A stretch of DNA of 64,000 bases from Diphasiastrum complanatum (GCA_029204225.1 CM055103.1:7644866-7708865); one strand, 5' to 3'; shown: positions 50,530-61,622, numbered from the stretch's first letter. Translations and numbers: made by a program. The notes: generated by a model not told the origin, from the sequence alone.

Positions 50530-50997
50530 TTTTCAATTACCAAGAACTCGTGGAGGGTCTTCTTTATTCAATCAAGAGAGTTGACAATACAATAAAAGCT
50601 CTCTCACGCGAGAGGGGGGTCCTAAATAAGCAAGAGGGCTGTCCATGTGGAGCCTAAGTGGTAATTCCACTAATTTAGAAACTACAAGTGGAAATAGCCC
50701 TTCCACTAGAGGTCACAATCAAAAGGTGGCTCACTCTAAATTATTTTTAGGGGTCTACACTTATTTACATTGCCTAGGAACATTACTAGCACCTACATGG
50801 TCGTTCCTTCTCTGGGATACACCATGTAGGCTCACATAGAAAATAATTGTAATCCTAGCTAGTAATCTTCGGCTCTCATGCTTGGCTCTCAACTTCTTCA
50901 GCTCATCTCCTTCTGAGACCTCCTCAGTCATGGGTGAGAGATACTTTGTGTCTTTAGCTTGGCTTGGCATCTGGGGATTCTCTAGAATCCACTAACA
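50530..50997 (-). repeat. First part of the 3' LTR of element N, inverted
   Basis: Minus-strand sequence starting TGTTAGTGGATTC at 50997 matches 46419 onward for about 465 bp. A purine-rich run (ATTAGGGGTAGATAA) precedes it on the minus strand at 51012-50998, as expected of a polypurine tract. It ends at the inversion breakpoint. Confidence 0.88.
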
Positions 50998-51149
50998 TTA
51001 TCTACCCCTAATCTGTTGCAGGACCCACTGCAACACATGTCAGGTGATGTCGTTCCGCTTGGCACTTGAAAAAGCGTGAATCTTCGTTCGCTTTCGTAAA
51101 ACTAGGTGCTTATTATCCGCAAAACTGTTCCGCTCTCAATGGCCGCTAC

Positions 51150-51425
51150 ATTCCAGTCCGATTTGAGTTCTGGCCTCCAGTTGAGATTTGAGTGGTGGCC
51201 TCCGGTTGAGATTTGACTGGGTGGCTTCGATCGAGAAGTGACTGGATGACTTCAGTTGAGATCGGACAGAAGTGCTCCGGTTGAGATCTGACAGAAATCC
51301 GTCGGTTGAGATATGAGTGGAAACCCACCGATTGAGATCTCAGTGAAAACCCGCCGGTTGAGATCTGATCATTTTCTTCGGTCGAGATTTGGTAGAAACC
51401 CATTGGTCGAGATTTGACAGAAGTC
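51150..51425 (-). repeat. Minisatellite of about 25-32-bp units before the 3' LTR of N
   Basis: At least nine irregular units with the core GGTYGAGATYTGACWG recur between 51150 and 51425. They lie in the 3' untranslated part of the element, between the pol stop (about 51803) and the polypurine tract. Confidence 0.85.
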
Positions 51426-51856
51426 CTATATGGAGGAATGGAGCTGTGTGATGCAAGTGAAAAACTCCAAGAGGAAAAATATGACTGTGGCTCAAATTAG
51501 AAGTTCTTATTGGAAAGAAGTATCTCAGTGATTGGATGTATGCTTAATTGGGAATATTGAGATATCATATAAACATAAATGAGATAGGCCTAAAGTGTGA
51601 CAAATCTTGTCCTTATGATGTAGTCTATCATTTGTTGACCTAGAACACGCATGACAAATGTGTATTTATAGAGAAAAAAGATGCACATAAAGTAAATATA
51701 TACATGCATGAAATATAAAACAAGAAAAGGATACAAAAATAGGCATACCAAAAGACAATAACCAAACAAGAAAAAAATGTAAAATATTTACCAAAAAATT
51801 AGGGTTAAGTGGGGTCAACAAAAAATAGCTCCTCGTAATACCGCCATAGACGACCA
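51426..51856 (-). pseudogene. End of pol and 3' untranslated region of element N
   Basis: Next to the copia insertion, the minus strand continues the integrase C-terminus (RYYEELFFVDPT) and stops near 51803. The rest is AT-rich untranslated sequence up to the minisatellite. It joins 54894 onward if element L is removed. Confidence 0.75.
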
Positions 51857-52841
51857 TGTTGGATTTACTCCTTGTACTCTCCTAAGTCCCATTTTTAATA
51901 TGCCTCCATTCTTGCTGCATATTTACTAACGTTGTCACGCAGCCTGCATATTTACACGCAAATTTGCACAGACGAATAAAAGGCGAAAGAATCGCGACAT
52001 TGTGTTTTTACATAGGTTATGGTGACAGGCGAAAAGGGGACACTATCCTACAGAATGCCGAAGGTGTCCTAAAAGCTAAGGCACCCTGTAAATCTAATCC
52101 TAAGGCTACTCGTAAGAAGTGACGCACTTTTTGCATCATCACTAATGTTCACCTCAGTACTGACTGACGTTGCACCCTTCTCACGCTCACCCCATGCAAC
52201 TGCGCTAATAGATTGGACAACTACTGCAGTCACCCACGATCTCTTACAAATAGCACATCCACTCTGTACTTTCACATCTGCACACCTGTAATATTATGTA
52301 TATATTGGATACCATCTGCGTATTCCATAGTGAGAGAAGAAGAGACTAAGAGAAGAGGTTTCATTTCTTATTATAGACAAAATAAGCTTCATAGGGCACG
52401 TGGTTTCATCCGCTATTGTATTGTGCTCTACTGCATTTAATATGTATACATGATATACTTAATCTGATACAGCTCTTTGTTCTACATTCTGATGTGTTAA
52501 TATTGCTATGCTTGTTCTTCATTTTGTCTGATCTTTCTAGTTGTTCTTTCTGGTAATAGACGATTAACTTTTAGTCTTGTCTTTCGCAAATCATTTGCGA
52601 CATATAATTTGTCTTGCAATTTGCGACAAATTATTCATCTAGCGCTTCATCCATTAAATGTTTGGCTGCGAATGATTGTGATTCCTATCACTAAAGTTCT
52701 GTTCATTCTGATAGGCGTAGTCATGCTTACGGAGAGAGACGTTTAACTCATTTCGCTGCGCACAAACATTTTCTGTTCAAGTTCGTGTCTCGTTCGTTTC
52801 TCATTCGTGTTTGTCATTTATTCTTCCCCTCTCTCCCAACA
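51857..52841 (+). repeat. 5' LTR of element L
   Basis: 985 bp, followed at once by TGGTATCAGAGC. It shares nearly all its sequence with 53934-54888 apart from small indels. Confidence 0.93.
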
Positions 52842-52853
52842 TGGTATCAGAGC
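52842..52853 (+). other. Primer-binding site of element L (initiator Met tRNA)
   Basis: TGGTATCAGAGC directly after the LTR end, with no spacer. Confidence 0.9.
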
Positions 52854-52992
52854 TATTTTCATAGCTTGATAAGCTTCCACAATACAAGACTCTACTAGCC
52901 GATAGAGTAATTGTTTTCTTGTTTTGTAAATATCAAATTTTCATACTTAAGTCACTAATAGTTTCTCCTATCACTTAGACTAATTCTTCCAC

Positions 52993-53926
52993 ATGGATTC
53001 CCAAGGGAAAGCCAGTCCTATCATGGACAAGCTTGATGGAGCCAATTACCATCTGTGAAAATTTAAGATGAAAACTATACTAATGGCAAAAGAATTATAC
53101 GACGTTGTTACAGGTGCAGAAGGAAAACCCGAAGCAGATGACGTAGCAATCGCCAAATGGAAGCTGAAGGACAGAAAAGCTTTCGCGCTAGCTCACTTCT
53201 GTCTTGGAATTCAAATCCACAGAGATAGAGCAAATCGACTGATTTACATCACTCAACAAAGATATCTTCACAATGTTCTTAACAAATACAATTTGATGAA
53301 TTGTAAATTAGCTCACTCACTAATGGATCCAGGCCTGCATTTGTCAAAGAACCAATGTCCCCAGACCAAGCAAGAAGAGGAGCAGATGAGAGAATATCCG
53401 TATCGATCGATACTTGGATCTCTCATGTACGTAGTGGTTTGTACAAGTCTAGATATCTCTTTTGCTTTAAATCGTAAATCCACATCTGGATTCACATTCT
53501 TCTTCAACGCGGTCCTATTTCGTGGAACAATCGTAAGAAAACAGTCGTAAGAAAACCTCTATCGCACTTTCTTCTACTGAAGCAGAATACGTTGTTGCTT
53601 CTCAATCTATTAAGGAAGCATTTTAGTTGAGAAATTTGCTGTCAAACATTAATCTGTATCAATACAGTCCTACAATTTTGTTTTGTGATAACCAAAATGC
53701 TATTGCCTTATCGGCCAACCCTAGATTTCATTCTAGGAGTAAGCACATTGAGATCAGATATCACTACATCAGAGGCAAGGTTCTTGACAGGGAGGTAGGC
53801 TTCACGTACTGCAGAACGCACGACATGATTGTAGACATTTTCACGAAAGCACTCAGTGTTAATGCACACGACAAATTTTGTGCATTGCTCAGTCTGAAGA
53901 TCAAGGCATTCACGGATCCAGATTAA
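52993..53926 (+). pseudogene. Gag start fused to RT-RNase H end of copia element L
   Basis: The ATG at 52993 opens a copia gag N-terminus (MDSQGKASPIMDKLDGANYH, then a TGA where the usual W stands, then KFKM). Near 53195 gag jumps in frame into the RT C-terminal segment FCLGIQIHRDR and continues through LAHSLMDPGLHLSK to SLMYVVVCTSLDISFAL. There a second deletion joins it to RKSTSGFTFF. After a frameshift, the RNase H end follows: ALSSTEAEYVVA, FCDNQNAIAL, RSKHIEIRYHYI and IFTKALS. Zinc knuckle, protease, integrase and the RT palm with YVDD are missing, so the product could not be enzymatic. Confidence 0.88.
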
Positions 53927-53933
53927 GGGGGGG

Positions 53934-54888
53934 TGTTGGATTTACTCCTCCTACTCTCCTAAATCCCATTTTTAATCTGCCTCCATTCTTGCTGCATATT
54001 TACTAGCGTTGTCACGCAAACTGCATATTTACACGCAAATTTGCACAGATGAATAAAAGGTGAAAGAATCGCGACACTGTATTTTTACACAGGTTAACAC
54101 TATCCTACAAAATGCCGAAGGTGCCCTAAAAGCTAAGGCACCCTGTAAATCTAATCCTAAGGCTACTCGTAAGAAGGATGCACTTTTTGCATCATCACCA
54201 ACATTCACCTCAGTACTGACTGACGTCGCACCCTTCTCACGCTCACCCCATGCAGCTGCGCTAACAGATTGGACAACTACTGCAGTCACCCACGATCTCT
54301 TACAGACAGCACATCCACTCTATACTTTCACATTTGCACACCTGTTATATTATGTATATATTGGATACCATCTGCGTATTCCATAGTGAGAGAAGAAGAG
54401 ACTAAGAGAGAGGTTTCATTCCTCATTACAGGCAAAATAAGCTTCGTAGGGCACGCGGTTTCGTCCGCTATTGTATTGTGCTCTACTGCATTATTAATAT
54501 GTATACATGATATACTTAATCTGATACAACTCTTTGTTCTACATTCCAATTTGTCTTAATATTGCTATGCTTGTTCTTCATTTTGTCTGATCTTTCTAGT
54601 TTTTCTTTCTGTTAATAGATGATTAACTTTTAGTCTTGTCTTTTGCGAATCATTTGTGACAAATTATTCATCTAGCACTTCTTCTATTAAATGTTTGGCT
54701 GCGTAATCTAGAATGACTGTGATTCCTATCACTAAAGTTCTATTCATTCTGATAGGCGTAGTCATGCTTAAGGAGAGAGATGTTTAACTCATTCCGCTGC
54801 ACACGAACAATTTTTGTTCGAGTTCGTTTCTTGTTTGAGTTCGTTTCTTGTTTGTGTTCGTCATTTATTCTTCCCCTCTCTCCCAACA
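53934..54888 (+). repeat. 3' LTR of element L
   Basis: 955 bp, preceded by the G-rich purine tract and followed by target duplication GACCA. Confidence 0.93.
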
Positions 54889-54893
54889 GACCA

Positions 54894-57219
54894 CCGTTGA
54901 CGACAGTGTCTAGGAGTATTCCGTCAAGTGTTTGCAGCTGGACTGCACCATTAGGAAAGATTTTATTGATAACATACGGGCCCTCACTTTGGAATTTCAA
55001 TTTTTCAGTGCTTCTTCGATGTATAAAGAAGCACCTGGTGACCTAAGTGTAAATCCTTGTTGCGTAAGTGGCGGTCATGCCAGGCCTTTTGGCGTTGTTT
55101 GTTAACCAGTTGTGCGTGGTAAGATATGAGTCTTGTCTCACATAACTGGGCTAACGTAAATAGCCTTGTCTTGACTTGTTGTGCAATTGTAGCTTTCTCA
55201 CAGAGATCAGTAGAAAAGAATTCCATGGCTCTTAGAGAAGGTACTAAGAATTCTATAGGAATTATCGCCTCTTGACCATACACTAGATGGAATGGGGTAT
55301 AACCCACCCAGTGGCTTCCTTCGGGATGGTGCGGTAAGCCCAGATAGCTGAGAAGAGTTTCGTCTCCCAATCAGAACAACTGGTTTCAACTATCTTTGTC
55401 AATATTTTAAATATCGTCTTGTTAGTTGATTCGGCCTGGCCATTACATCTAGGATAGTATGGTGTACTCTTTCGGTGAACTACAAGGTAATGGCGTAGCA
55501 AATTATCAATGAAAACATTTAAAAAGTGTTTGTCGTGATCACTAACTAGTTCAATAGGACAACCAAAACATGTAATAATGTTTTCATAAAGAAAATGCGC
55601 TACATTCTTTGCGTTGGCATCCTTTGTTGCCCGAGCCTCAACCCATTTAGTGGCATAATCTATGGCTATTAGGATATAACGGGCTTGGGTGTGTTTCGCT
55701 GCTGGGCTGATTGGTCCAACAAAGTCAATTTCCCATTTATGGAAGGCTTCGCCTTCTATAATGGGAGTCAAGAGTGTGAAGTCTGCTTTCGTATGTTTCT
55801 TGGCTCGCTAACAAACATCACATGTTTTAATGATAGCAAATGTGTCTTTAAATAATGATGGCCACCACAAACTTGCTCGAAGGATAATCTTAGTTGTCGC
55901 TTTAGCAGAGAAGTGACCACCGCCAATGCCCTCATGAGCCTGAGATATGATAGGCCGTATCTCAGATTCATAAGCGCATCATCGGATAATAGCGTCAATG
56001 CTCCTTTTGTAAAGTTGTCCTGCTATTAGCTGAAAGGGCATTGCTTTAAGCAAAAATTTCTTTTTTGCAACCGTATTCAGGCCTTCTTTGAGTCTGTCTG
56101 TTGTTAAAAACTAAGTGATTTCCTCAGCCCATAAGGGTGTAACATCAATCTGAAAAAGACATGCATCAAGAAGATCATCGTTGGCTGGTGCAGTTGCTTT
56201 TTCAGCATTAGGGAGTCGTGAAAGGTGATCCGCCATGAAATGCTGGGTTCCTTTCCGAACGATTGCGTGGAAATTAAATTTCTCTAATATCAACAGCCAT
56301 CGAGCTATGCGTCCCATTTTACAGGATTTATCAACAATATATAACAGGGCTTGATGGTCGGTGTAGAAGGCAAAGGTCTGGCCTAGTAAATAATGTCTTA
56401 GTTGTTGAGCAACATAGACCATTGCCAATGCTTCTCGCTTGGTTGTTGTATAGTTTACTTTAGCAGGCACCAATTGCCTGCTCAAGAAACGTATTGGAAA
56501 ATCTTTGTCATACTCGTCCGGTTGTGCAAGAAGACCTCCAATGGCATACTTACTGGCATCAATATGCACATGGAACTCTTTCGTGTAGTCTGGCGAACAG
56601 AGTATGGGTGCCGTGGTAAGGGCTATTTTTAACTCAAAGGCTTTAATGTGTTCTTCGGTCCATCGAGGATCTACCACAACTAAATAAATGACTCGTGCCT
56701 TGCCAGCATAATCGATTATAAAGATGCGATAATAATTTGTGTGACCGAGGAAGATGTAAACTTCTTTCACTCTTGCAGGCAAGGGCATTTCAGCTATTAC
56801 CTTGACCTTTGAAGGGTCGGTAGAAATATCGTCCTTTGAAATTATATGTCCGAGTACTATTCCATGGGTGACCCAGATTTGACACTTGTCAAGGTTTAGT
56901 AAAATTCCAAATCTACGGTGACGAATGAAGATTTTCTCCAGTGCGTAGCCGCTGAGGAATGTACACCCGACAATCCGATGTAACAGGTCTTGGAAGGCCA
57001 GTTGCATGACCCTCTGAAACGTTGAAGGGGCATTGCATGAGCCAAAAGGCATGACATTATAAGCATAAATCCCATTTTCTATTGCAAAGGCCGTTTTATG
57101 TTTATCTTCAAGGGCTATTTGAACAAGAAAATAGTCGCTGAATCCATCCAAGAAGCTAAAAGCTTCAGCTCCTGCCATTTCCTCTAAGATTTGGGTCATT
57201 AAAGACAAAAAAAAATGGT
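54894..57219 (-). pseudogene. RT-RNase H-integrase of gypsy element N (inverted block)
   Basis: Minus-strand order from 57219: RT from KDHFF through FSFLDGF and NAPSTFQRVM. The catalytic YxDD segment is lost, because sequence goes straight from LLHRIVG to RRFGILLNLDKC. RNase H follows with HIDASKYAIGGLL, REALAMVY, YTDHQALL and ADHLSRLP. After a stop at about 56111 comes an H2C2 zinc region (about 55930-55800, damaged), then the integrase core with WEIDFVGP, LVSDHDKHF and NGQAESTNK, giving the DDE residues. A frameshift near 55290 leads to TPFHLVYGQEA and the C-terminal FPNGAVQLQTLDG. Domain order is that of Ty3/gypsy. Loss of YxDD and the stops make it inactive. Confidence 0.9.
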
Positions 57220-57914
57220 CTTTCTGTTCATGGCTATCTTCTTGAGTGAAATTCCTATGTACATGTTCTGATTTCTTGTTATGAATTGGATTAATTAGAT
57301 TTCTTGCTCACTTTCTTGCAATGTGGAATGTAGATGTGGATTAATTTTCTTGTTTTTTGATTTTGTAGTTTCAGCATGCAGGTAAACTATATAGGCTAAG
57401 ATTGTGGATCTGATCTTGCATTTTTACTAACAATCTTGTCCTTGATTGTTCTTGGGTATTCCAAGCATCAAGAAATGGGTGTTTCTTGATTCTTGGGTTG
57501 CTAGAATGTTGTTAGGAAGTTAGCTTTCTTGATTCTTGTAGCTTAACTCTGTTATTGAATTGTTCCCTGAATTCTTAGGATAGTTTGGTAGATAGATTTG
57601 TAGACTTACTCTCTGTACCCGAATGTTAATCTGTACTTGAGCTAGGATTGGTTACATGGCTTGTAAATGCATGTAGCTGAGTGAACGTAACCGTTTCATC
57701 CCATTGACAGGCTGGGAATACACATTGCAAACTAAGAGGCATTTCTGCCTGGAAATCGTTCTAAACAAGAGGACTTAATTGTAAAGAACTGGCTTCTGAA
57801 AATTGGCAGAAACACCTAGTTTCCAGAGCGGTAACCACCTGAGGCGTAACAAAGAAGAAGAGTAAAAGAAGAAAAAAAATCGTATTCACATATTCGGGCT
57901 GGAATCTGTGAACA
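57220..57914 (+). repeat. Second part of the 3' LTR of element N, in original orientation
   Basis: Matches 46893-47366 up to position 57684, then continues 230 bp that the 5' LTR has lost, ending TCTGTGAACA. The target duplication CCATG follows. With 50530-50997 it makes an LTR of about 1.16 kb. Confidence 0.88.
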
Positions 57915-58065
57915 CCATGCCAAGAGGGTGACCATCATGCCCAAGGATTTCAACATTGTGTTCAGGCTACGGAACACATATGACAAATTTGCAAAGTACT
58001 TTAAACCATTTCCTTCCTCTCCTCCAAAACAAGATGCAGAGAAAAGAAAAACAGAGCAATCTTAA
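57915..58065 (+). pseudogene. Histone H3-like gene, 3' part
   Basis: After the duplicated CCATG the frame resumes with AKRVTIMPKD, identical to the H3 segment that follows AIH, and reads FNIVFRLRN where H3 has IQLARRIRG. In place of the usual H3 end there is a basic extension of nearly 30 residues (KYFKPFPSSPPKQDAEKRK) before the TAA at 58063. A Ser/Pro/Lys-rich reading in another frame (SPSSPPKNSSPNKSPPPSKS, to about 58277) might be a lost part of a longer tail. This is the second half of the gene starting at 46079. Identity with H3 here is seen directly; the function of the variant is unknown. Confidence 0.88.
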
Positions 58066-58300
58066 CCATCCCGGCTTGTTTTTCGAGTACAGAGCGAGAA
58101 TGTTTCAAAGAAGATGAGGTCTCATGACCCTCCTAATAAAGTGAGGGATTTTTCAAAGCCATCTCCTTTACATGAGATTCTATTTGCTCGCCTTCTTCTT
58201 CTTCTAAATCTCAATCGCCATCTTCTCCTCCTAAAAATTCCTCTCCTAATAAATCTCCTCCTCCTTCAAAATCTTAGTGTCTTCTGTCATAAAACGTGGG

Positions 58301-59133
58301 GATAACTGGCAGCAGAAGTTCGAAGCTTTGAGCGTAGGCATGTAGGAACGGAAACGCAACAGTTAGCAGCAAAAATATTCAAGAAGAATGATTCATACAA
58401 ATTGCGCAAATGAACAATACAGTAGTGACACAAAAATTGCACTTTGATTAATATCAACAATGAGTACAATGGCTTGAAGTGAGTACAATGGCTTGAAGTA
58501 ATAACTTCAGCTTGATGAGTGTGATAACGCTGGCTACAGATAACTCTGATTGAAAAAGAACACTTACATAGCTTGATTTAGCTTGTATATATATTTACAA
58601 GTGTTGAGAGTCAAATATCCTATAAGCCTTAAATGCCATTTACGCCAGTTCTTGTATATGTACAACGCAGGTAACCGCCCTTGGGATATTTAGAGGTCCA
58701 ACTATTTTTAGGGTTGATGCTAAGTTGGCGACGTCGGTCTGCCACTATTGGAAAAAACCCAAAGGTGCCCTTAGACTGAATGCATGTAAAACCTGAAGGT
58801 GCCCTTAGAGCGAAGACAAAAAAAGGCAAAAAAAGCCGAAGGTAGGAAAAAAGTGAAAAAGCCGAAGGTAGGCCAAAAATGGATTCTAAGGCATTTTGGC
58901 CACTATGTCGCATTTTTCGCGAAAGTGTGAAAAGGCAAAAAAGACAAAAAAAAAAAAAAAAAACAAAAAAAAGAAGAAGTGAAAAAGACGAAGGTGCCTT
59001 ATAAACGGTTAAGGCATAAGAAAATCTCAAAGAGAAAAATGTGAAGGTCCGAAACATGTAGTCGGCCTTCGGTTTTTAAAATGCTCATTACTTGAACGAT
59101 TTTTCTTTAAGACTGAGCATAAGAAATCTAACA
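58301..59133 (-). repeat. Probable 3' LTR of copia element K
   Basis: Starts TGTTAGATTTC on the minus strand directly after the pol stop and a short purine stretch. It contains a TATATATA box near 58594 (minus strand) and A-rich stretches. It has no second copy in the window to prove the far border. Confidence 0.6.
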
Positions 59134-59144
59134 CTAGCCCTTAA

Positions 59145-61096
59145 TGTGGATCCTGAAAAACATTGATCTTCAGATTTAACATATCGTTAAATCTGAGATG
59201 TTGCTCCTTTGATAGAGCCTTTGTGAAGTAATCTGCTGCCATGTAGTTTGTTCTGCAAAAAACCAATGCTACTTCCTTGCTATTCACTTTCTCTCTAAGG
59301 TAATAATACCTGATTTCGATATGTTTGCTTCAAGAGTGAAATCGCAAATTGAGAGATAATGCTATTGTGCTTTGATTGTCACAATAGATTGTTGTAGGAA
59401 GTGTTTGTGCAAGGTTGATGTCTGCGAGCAGTTGCCTTAGCCAGATCGTCTCTTTGGTTGCATTTGTGTCAGCTATGTATTCGGATTTTGTTGATGATAA
59501 TGCAACTGAGGTCTGCTTCCGGATGTTCCATGAGATTGGGCCTTGGTTGTATAAAAATACAAATCTAGAGTTGATTTTCTGGTGTCGACATCTCCTGCCC
59601 AATCCGCATCTGTGTAGGCTTCAAGAATGTTGGCAGTGTGGCTGCCTCCATAGCAGATGCTGAGACTTTTTGTTGCTTGGATGTACTTCATGACTTTGTT
59701 AGTGCCTTCCAATGAGTTAAGCCTAGATTTGACAAGAATTGGCTAAGTGTACTGATCGAATATGCAAGGTCTGGTCGCATGCAGATCATTGTGTACATCA
59801 GTGAGCTGATGATGGATTGAAACGGGTAGCGCTTCATCTCTTCCTTTTCTGCCTCAGTTTGAGGAGACTGTTCCTTTGATAACTTTAGTCCAGGGTCGAG
59901 TGGAAAGTGACTTGGTTTGTAGTTGGCCATTCCATACTTTTCCAGCACGTTGTTGAGATATCATTGCTAACTGATAAAATCAATCTAATGGGTCAATCTC
60001 GTTGGATTTGGATTCCGAGACAATAGTGGGCTGGACCCATGTCAGTCATCTTGTATTCCTGGGCCAGCATGCATTTTCTATCCTACATCAGTTTTAGATT
60101 GTTACTGAATAAGAGTGTGTCATCTACATAGAAAGTGATGATGATGAAGTAATCTGATACAGACTTAAAGTAGACATTCGAGTCTGTTGAGTTTGGAATA
60201 AAATCATTCTCTATCATAAATGCGTTGATCTTCTAGAACCAGGCTCTGGGTGACTGTTTCAGCCCATAGAGCACCTTGTGGATTTTGCATACAAGGTGTT
60301 GTTGCTTGTCGTTGAGTCCATATCCCTCTAGCTGCATCATATAGATTTTCTCTTCAATGGTTCCATTGAAAAAAGCGGTCTAGACATCCATCTGGTGGAC
60401 TTCAAGATTTGTTGCGGCTGCAAAGGAGAGGAGTAGGTGGATCGAAGCATGTTTGATGACTGGGCTGAAGGTTTTTGAATAATCCAGATCTGAAATCTGA
60501 GAAAAGCCTTTGGCGACTAGCCTGGCCTTGCAACGATTTAGCCTTCCTTTAGCGTCGTACTTCGCCTTGAATATCCGTTTGCATGGAATTGGGTTTCGGT
60601 CCTTTGGCAGCTCAGTGACTGTCCATGTTTGATTCTCCATCATATAATCGAATTCAGTGTCCATCGCTGCTTTCCACTGGTCAGCATCAGGACTAGACAT
60701 AGCCTCAGAAACGGTGGTTGGTTCTTGCATAAATGGAGGCTGTTTGGACTTGTTCGACCTTCTGGGTTGAACTTCGGTTCTCTGATGTGGGTTGATGCGT
60801 TGAGGTTCTGACTCATTGTCTGAGTCAATGTCATTATTCAACAGTTGAATCCCTGGATCGGTTTCCAAATTGTAGAGCTTGTATGCCTTGTGATTTGGGA
60901 AATAGCCAATGAACATCGTCTTCCTGCTCTTATCATCCAGCTTTCTTCTTAGATCTTCAGGGATCTGAACGAAAGCGATGCATCCAAACACTCGAATGTT
61001 TTTGAGTGATGGTTTCGATCCTGTCCACACCTCATAAGGTGTCTTGCCATTCAGGGCTTTGGTGATGGATTGATTTTGCAAATAGGCCGCTATAAT
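59145..61096 (-). pseudogene. Integrase end, RT and RNase H of copia element K
   Basis: Reading leftwards: integrase C-terminal motifs KTPYEVWTGSKPS, NIRVFGC and DDKSRKTMFIGY (61040-60900); an acidic linker; RT with TWTVTELPKDRNPIPC and [10 protein letters not shown]. After a stop near 60380 come [14 protein letters not shown] and YGLKQSP, and the catalytic YVDD at 60130-60119 is kept. After a further stop near 60090 come LGIQIQRD and FPLDPGLKLSKEQSPQ, then TDADWAGDV, ALSSTKSEYIA and YCDNQSTIAL (RNase H), and a final stop at about 59150. At least four stops and several frameshifts disable it. It is closely related to the reversed fragment at 17199-17577. Confidence 0.88.
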
Positions 61097-61157
61097 CTAC
61101 TGTTAGTTGATGCCATGCCCCTGACGTGTCGATGCAGTGACTCATCACCCAAAAAGG

Positions 61158-61560
61158 GTTTCCAGCAGAGATGAAGTTGAGAGCCGAGTCTGAGAGCACG
61201 AGAATTATTAGTGTTAGGCTAAATGAATATTTTGTGAGCCCCATGGTAATTCCTGGAAGATGGATAGCCATGTGGGAGCTAGCAATTTAGAATATCTCAA
61301 CTTGAGTTATGTTTTTAATAAAGAGGCCTCCTACTATTAAGTAAGAGGTGGAACTCAAACTATTATAGATTGGGGTTCACTTAGTTGCAAGAGGTGGACT
61401 CCAAAATAAGATACAATTGAGTTCTACAACTCGTGGGTATAAATAAAGGCCTCCACCACAAGTTTCATAGCATGTATTATGTACTGAAATGTTGTTGCTC
61501 TTTAAATTGAAGATTCTACTACTTGCATTCCCTTCCATGCTCCATCTTCATGCATATGGT
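61158..61560 (+). repeat. Diverged LTR fragment related to element N (copy J)
   Basis: From GATGAAGTTGAGAGCCGAG on, it resembles 46509-46890 of the N LTR with many substitutions and indels (shared GAGAGCCGAG, TTTTGTGAGCCC, CATGTGGGAGCTAGCAAT). It has its own TATA-like box (GGGTATAAATAAAGG near 61437). Its 5' end is cut where the copia pol begins. Confidence 0.6.
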
Positions 61561-61622
61561 TTGGGTACTGATGTATGAATGTGTTTGTTGTTGTAATTCT
61601 CTCTTAAGGGTTGGTTTGGGAT

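Larger units (their letters stand above)
51857..54888 (+). mobile_element. Internally deleted Ty1/copia element with intact LTRs and TSD (element L)
   Basis: LTRs of 985 bp (51857-52841) and 955 bp (53934-54888) begin TGTTGGATTTACTCC and end CTCCCAACA. The target duplication GACCA is perfect (51852-51856 and 54889-54893). An initiator-Met primer site begins at 52842 and a purine tract (ATTAAGGGGGGG) ends at 53933. Only 1.09 kb lies between the LTRs. It sits inside the integrase end of element N. Short interior, intact ends and clean duplication suggest it moved in trans in this deleted form, or was deleted after insertion. Confidence 0.95.
46419..57914 (+). mobile_element. Ty3/gypsy element with a 6.7-kb internal inversion (element N)
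   Basis: Perfect target duplications CCATG (46414-46418 and 57915-57919) flank the element, and the H3-like reading frame resumes exactly across it. The order is a 3'-truncated 5' LTR (46419-47366), a gag-pro-RT N-terminus forward (47367-50528), then an inverted block. That block (about 50529-57219) holds the first part of the 3' LTR, a minisatellite, the integrase end, RNase H and the rest of RT, all on the minus strand. The last part of the 3' LTR is forward again (57220-57914). Turning the block over rejoins RT at LNAVTR-KDHF and makes the 3' LTR continuous. A copia element (L) lies inside the inverted block. Confidence 0.9.
58301..61096 (-). mobile_element. 5'-truncated Ty1/copia element (element K)
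   Basis: On the minus strand a copia pol from the integrase end to RNase H (61096-59150) is followed by a purine-rich run and an LTR beginning TGTTAGATTTC at 59133. The left LTR border at about 58301 (CCCCA end) is a guess. The 5' LTR, gag, protease and most of integrase are missing. Upstream sequence changes abruptly near 61100. Confidence 0.75.

Noticed and set aside
61032-61271. 79-codon minus-strand frame before the copia integrase end
   Set aside because: It crosses the break between LTR fragment J and the copia pol in a frame other than that of integrase, so it is a junction artefact.
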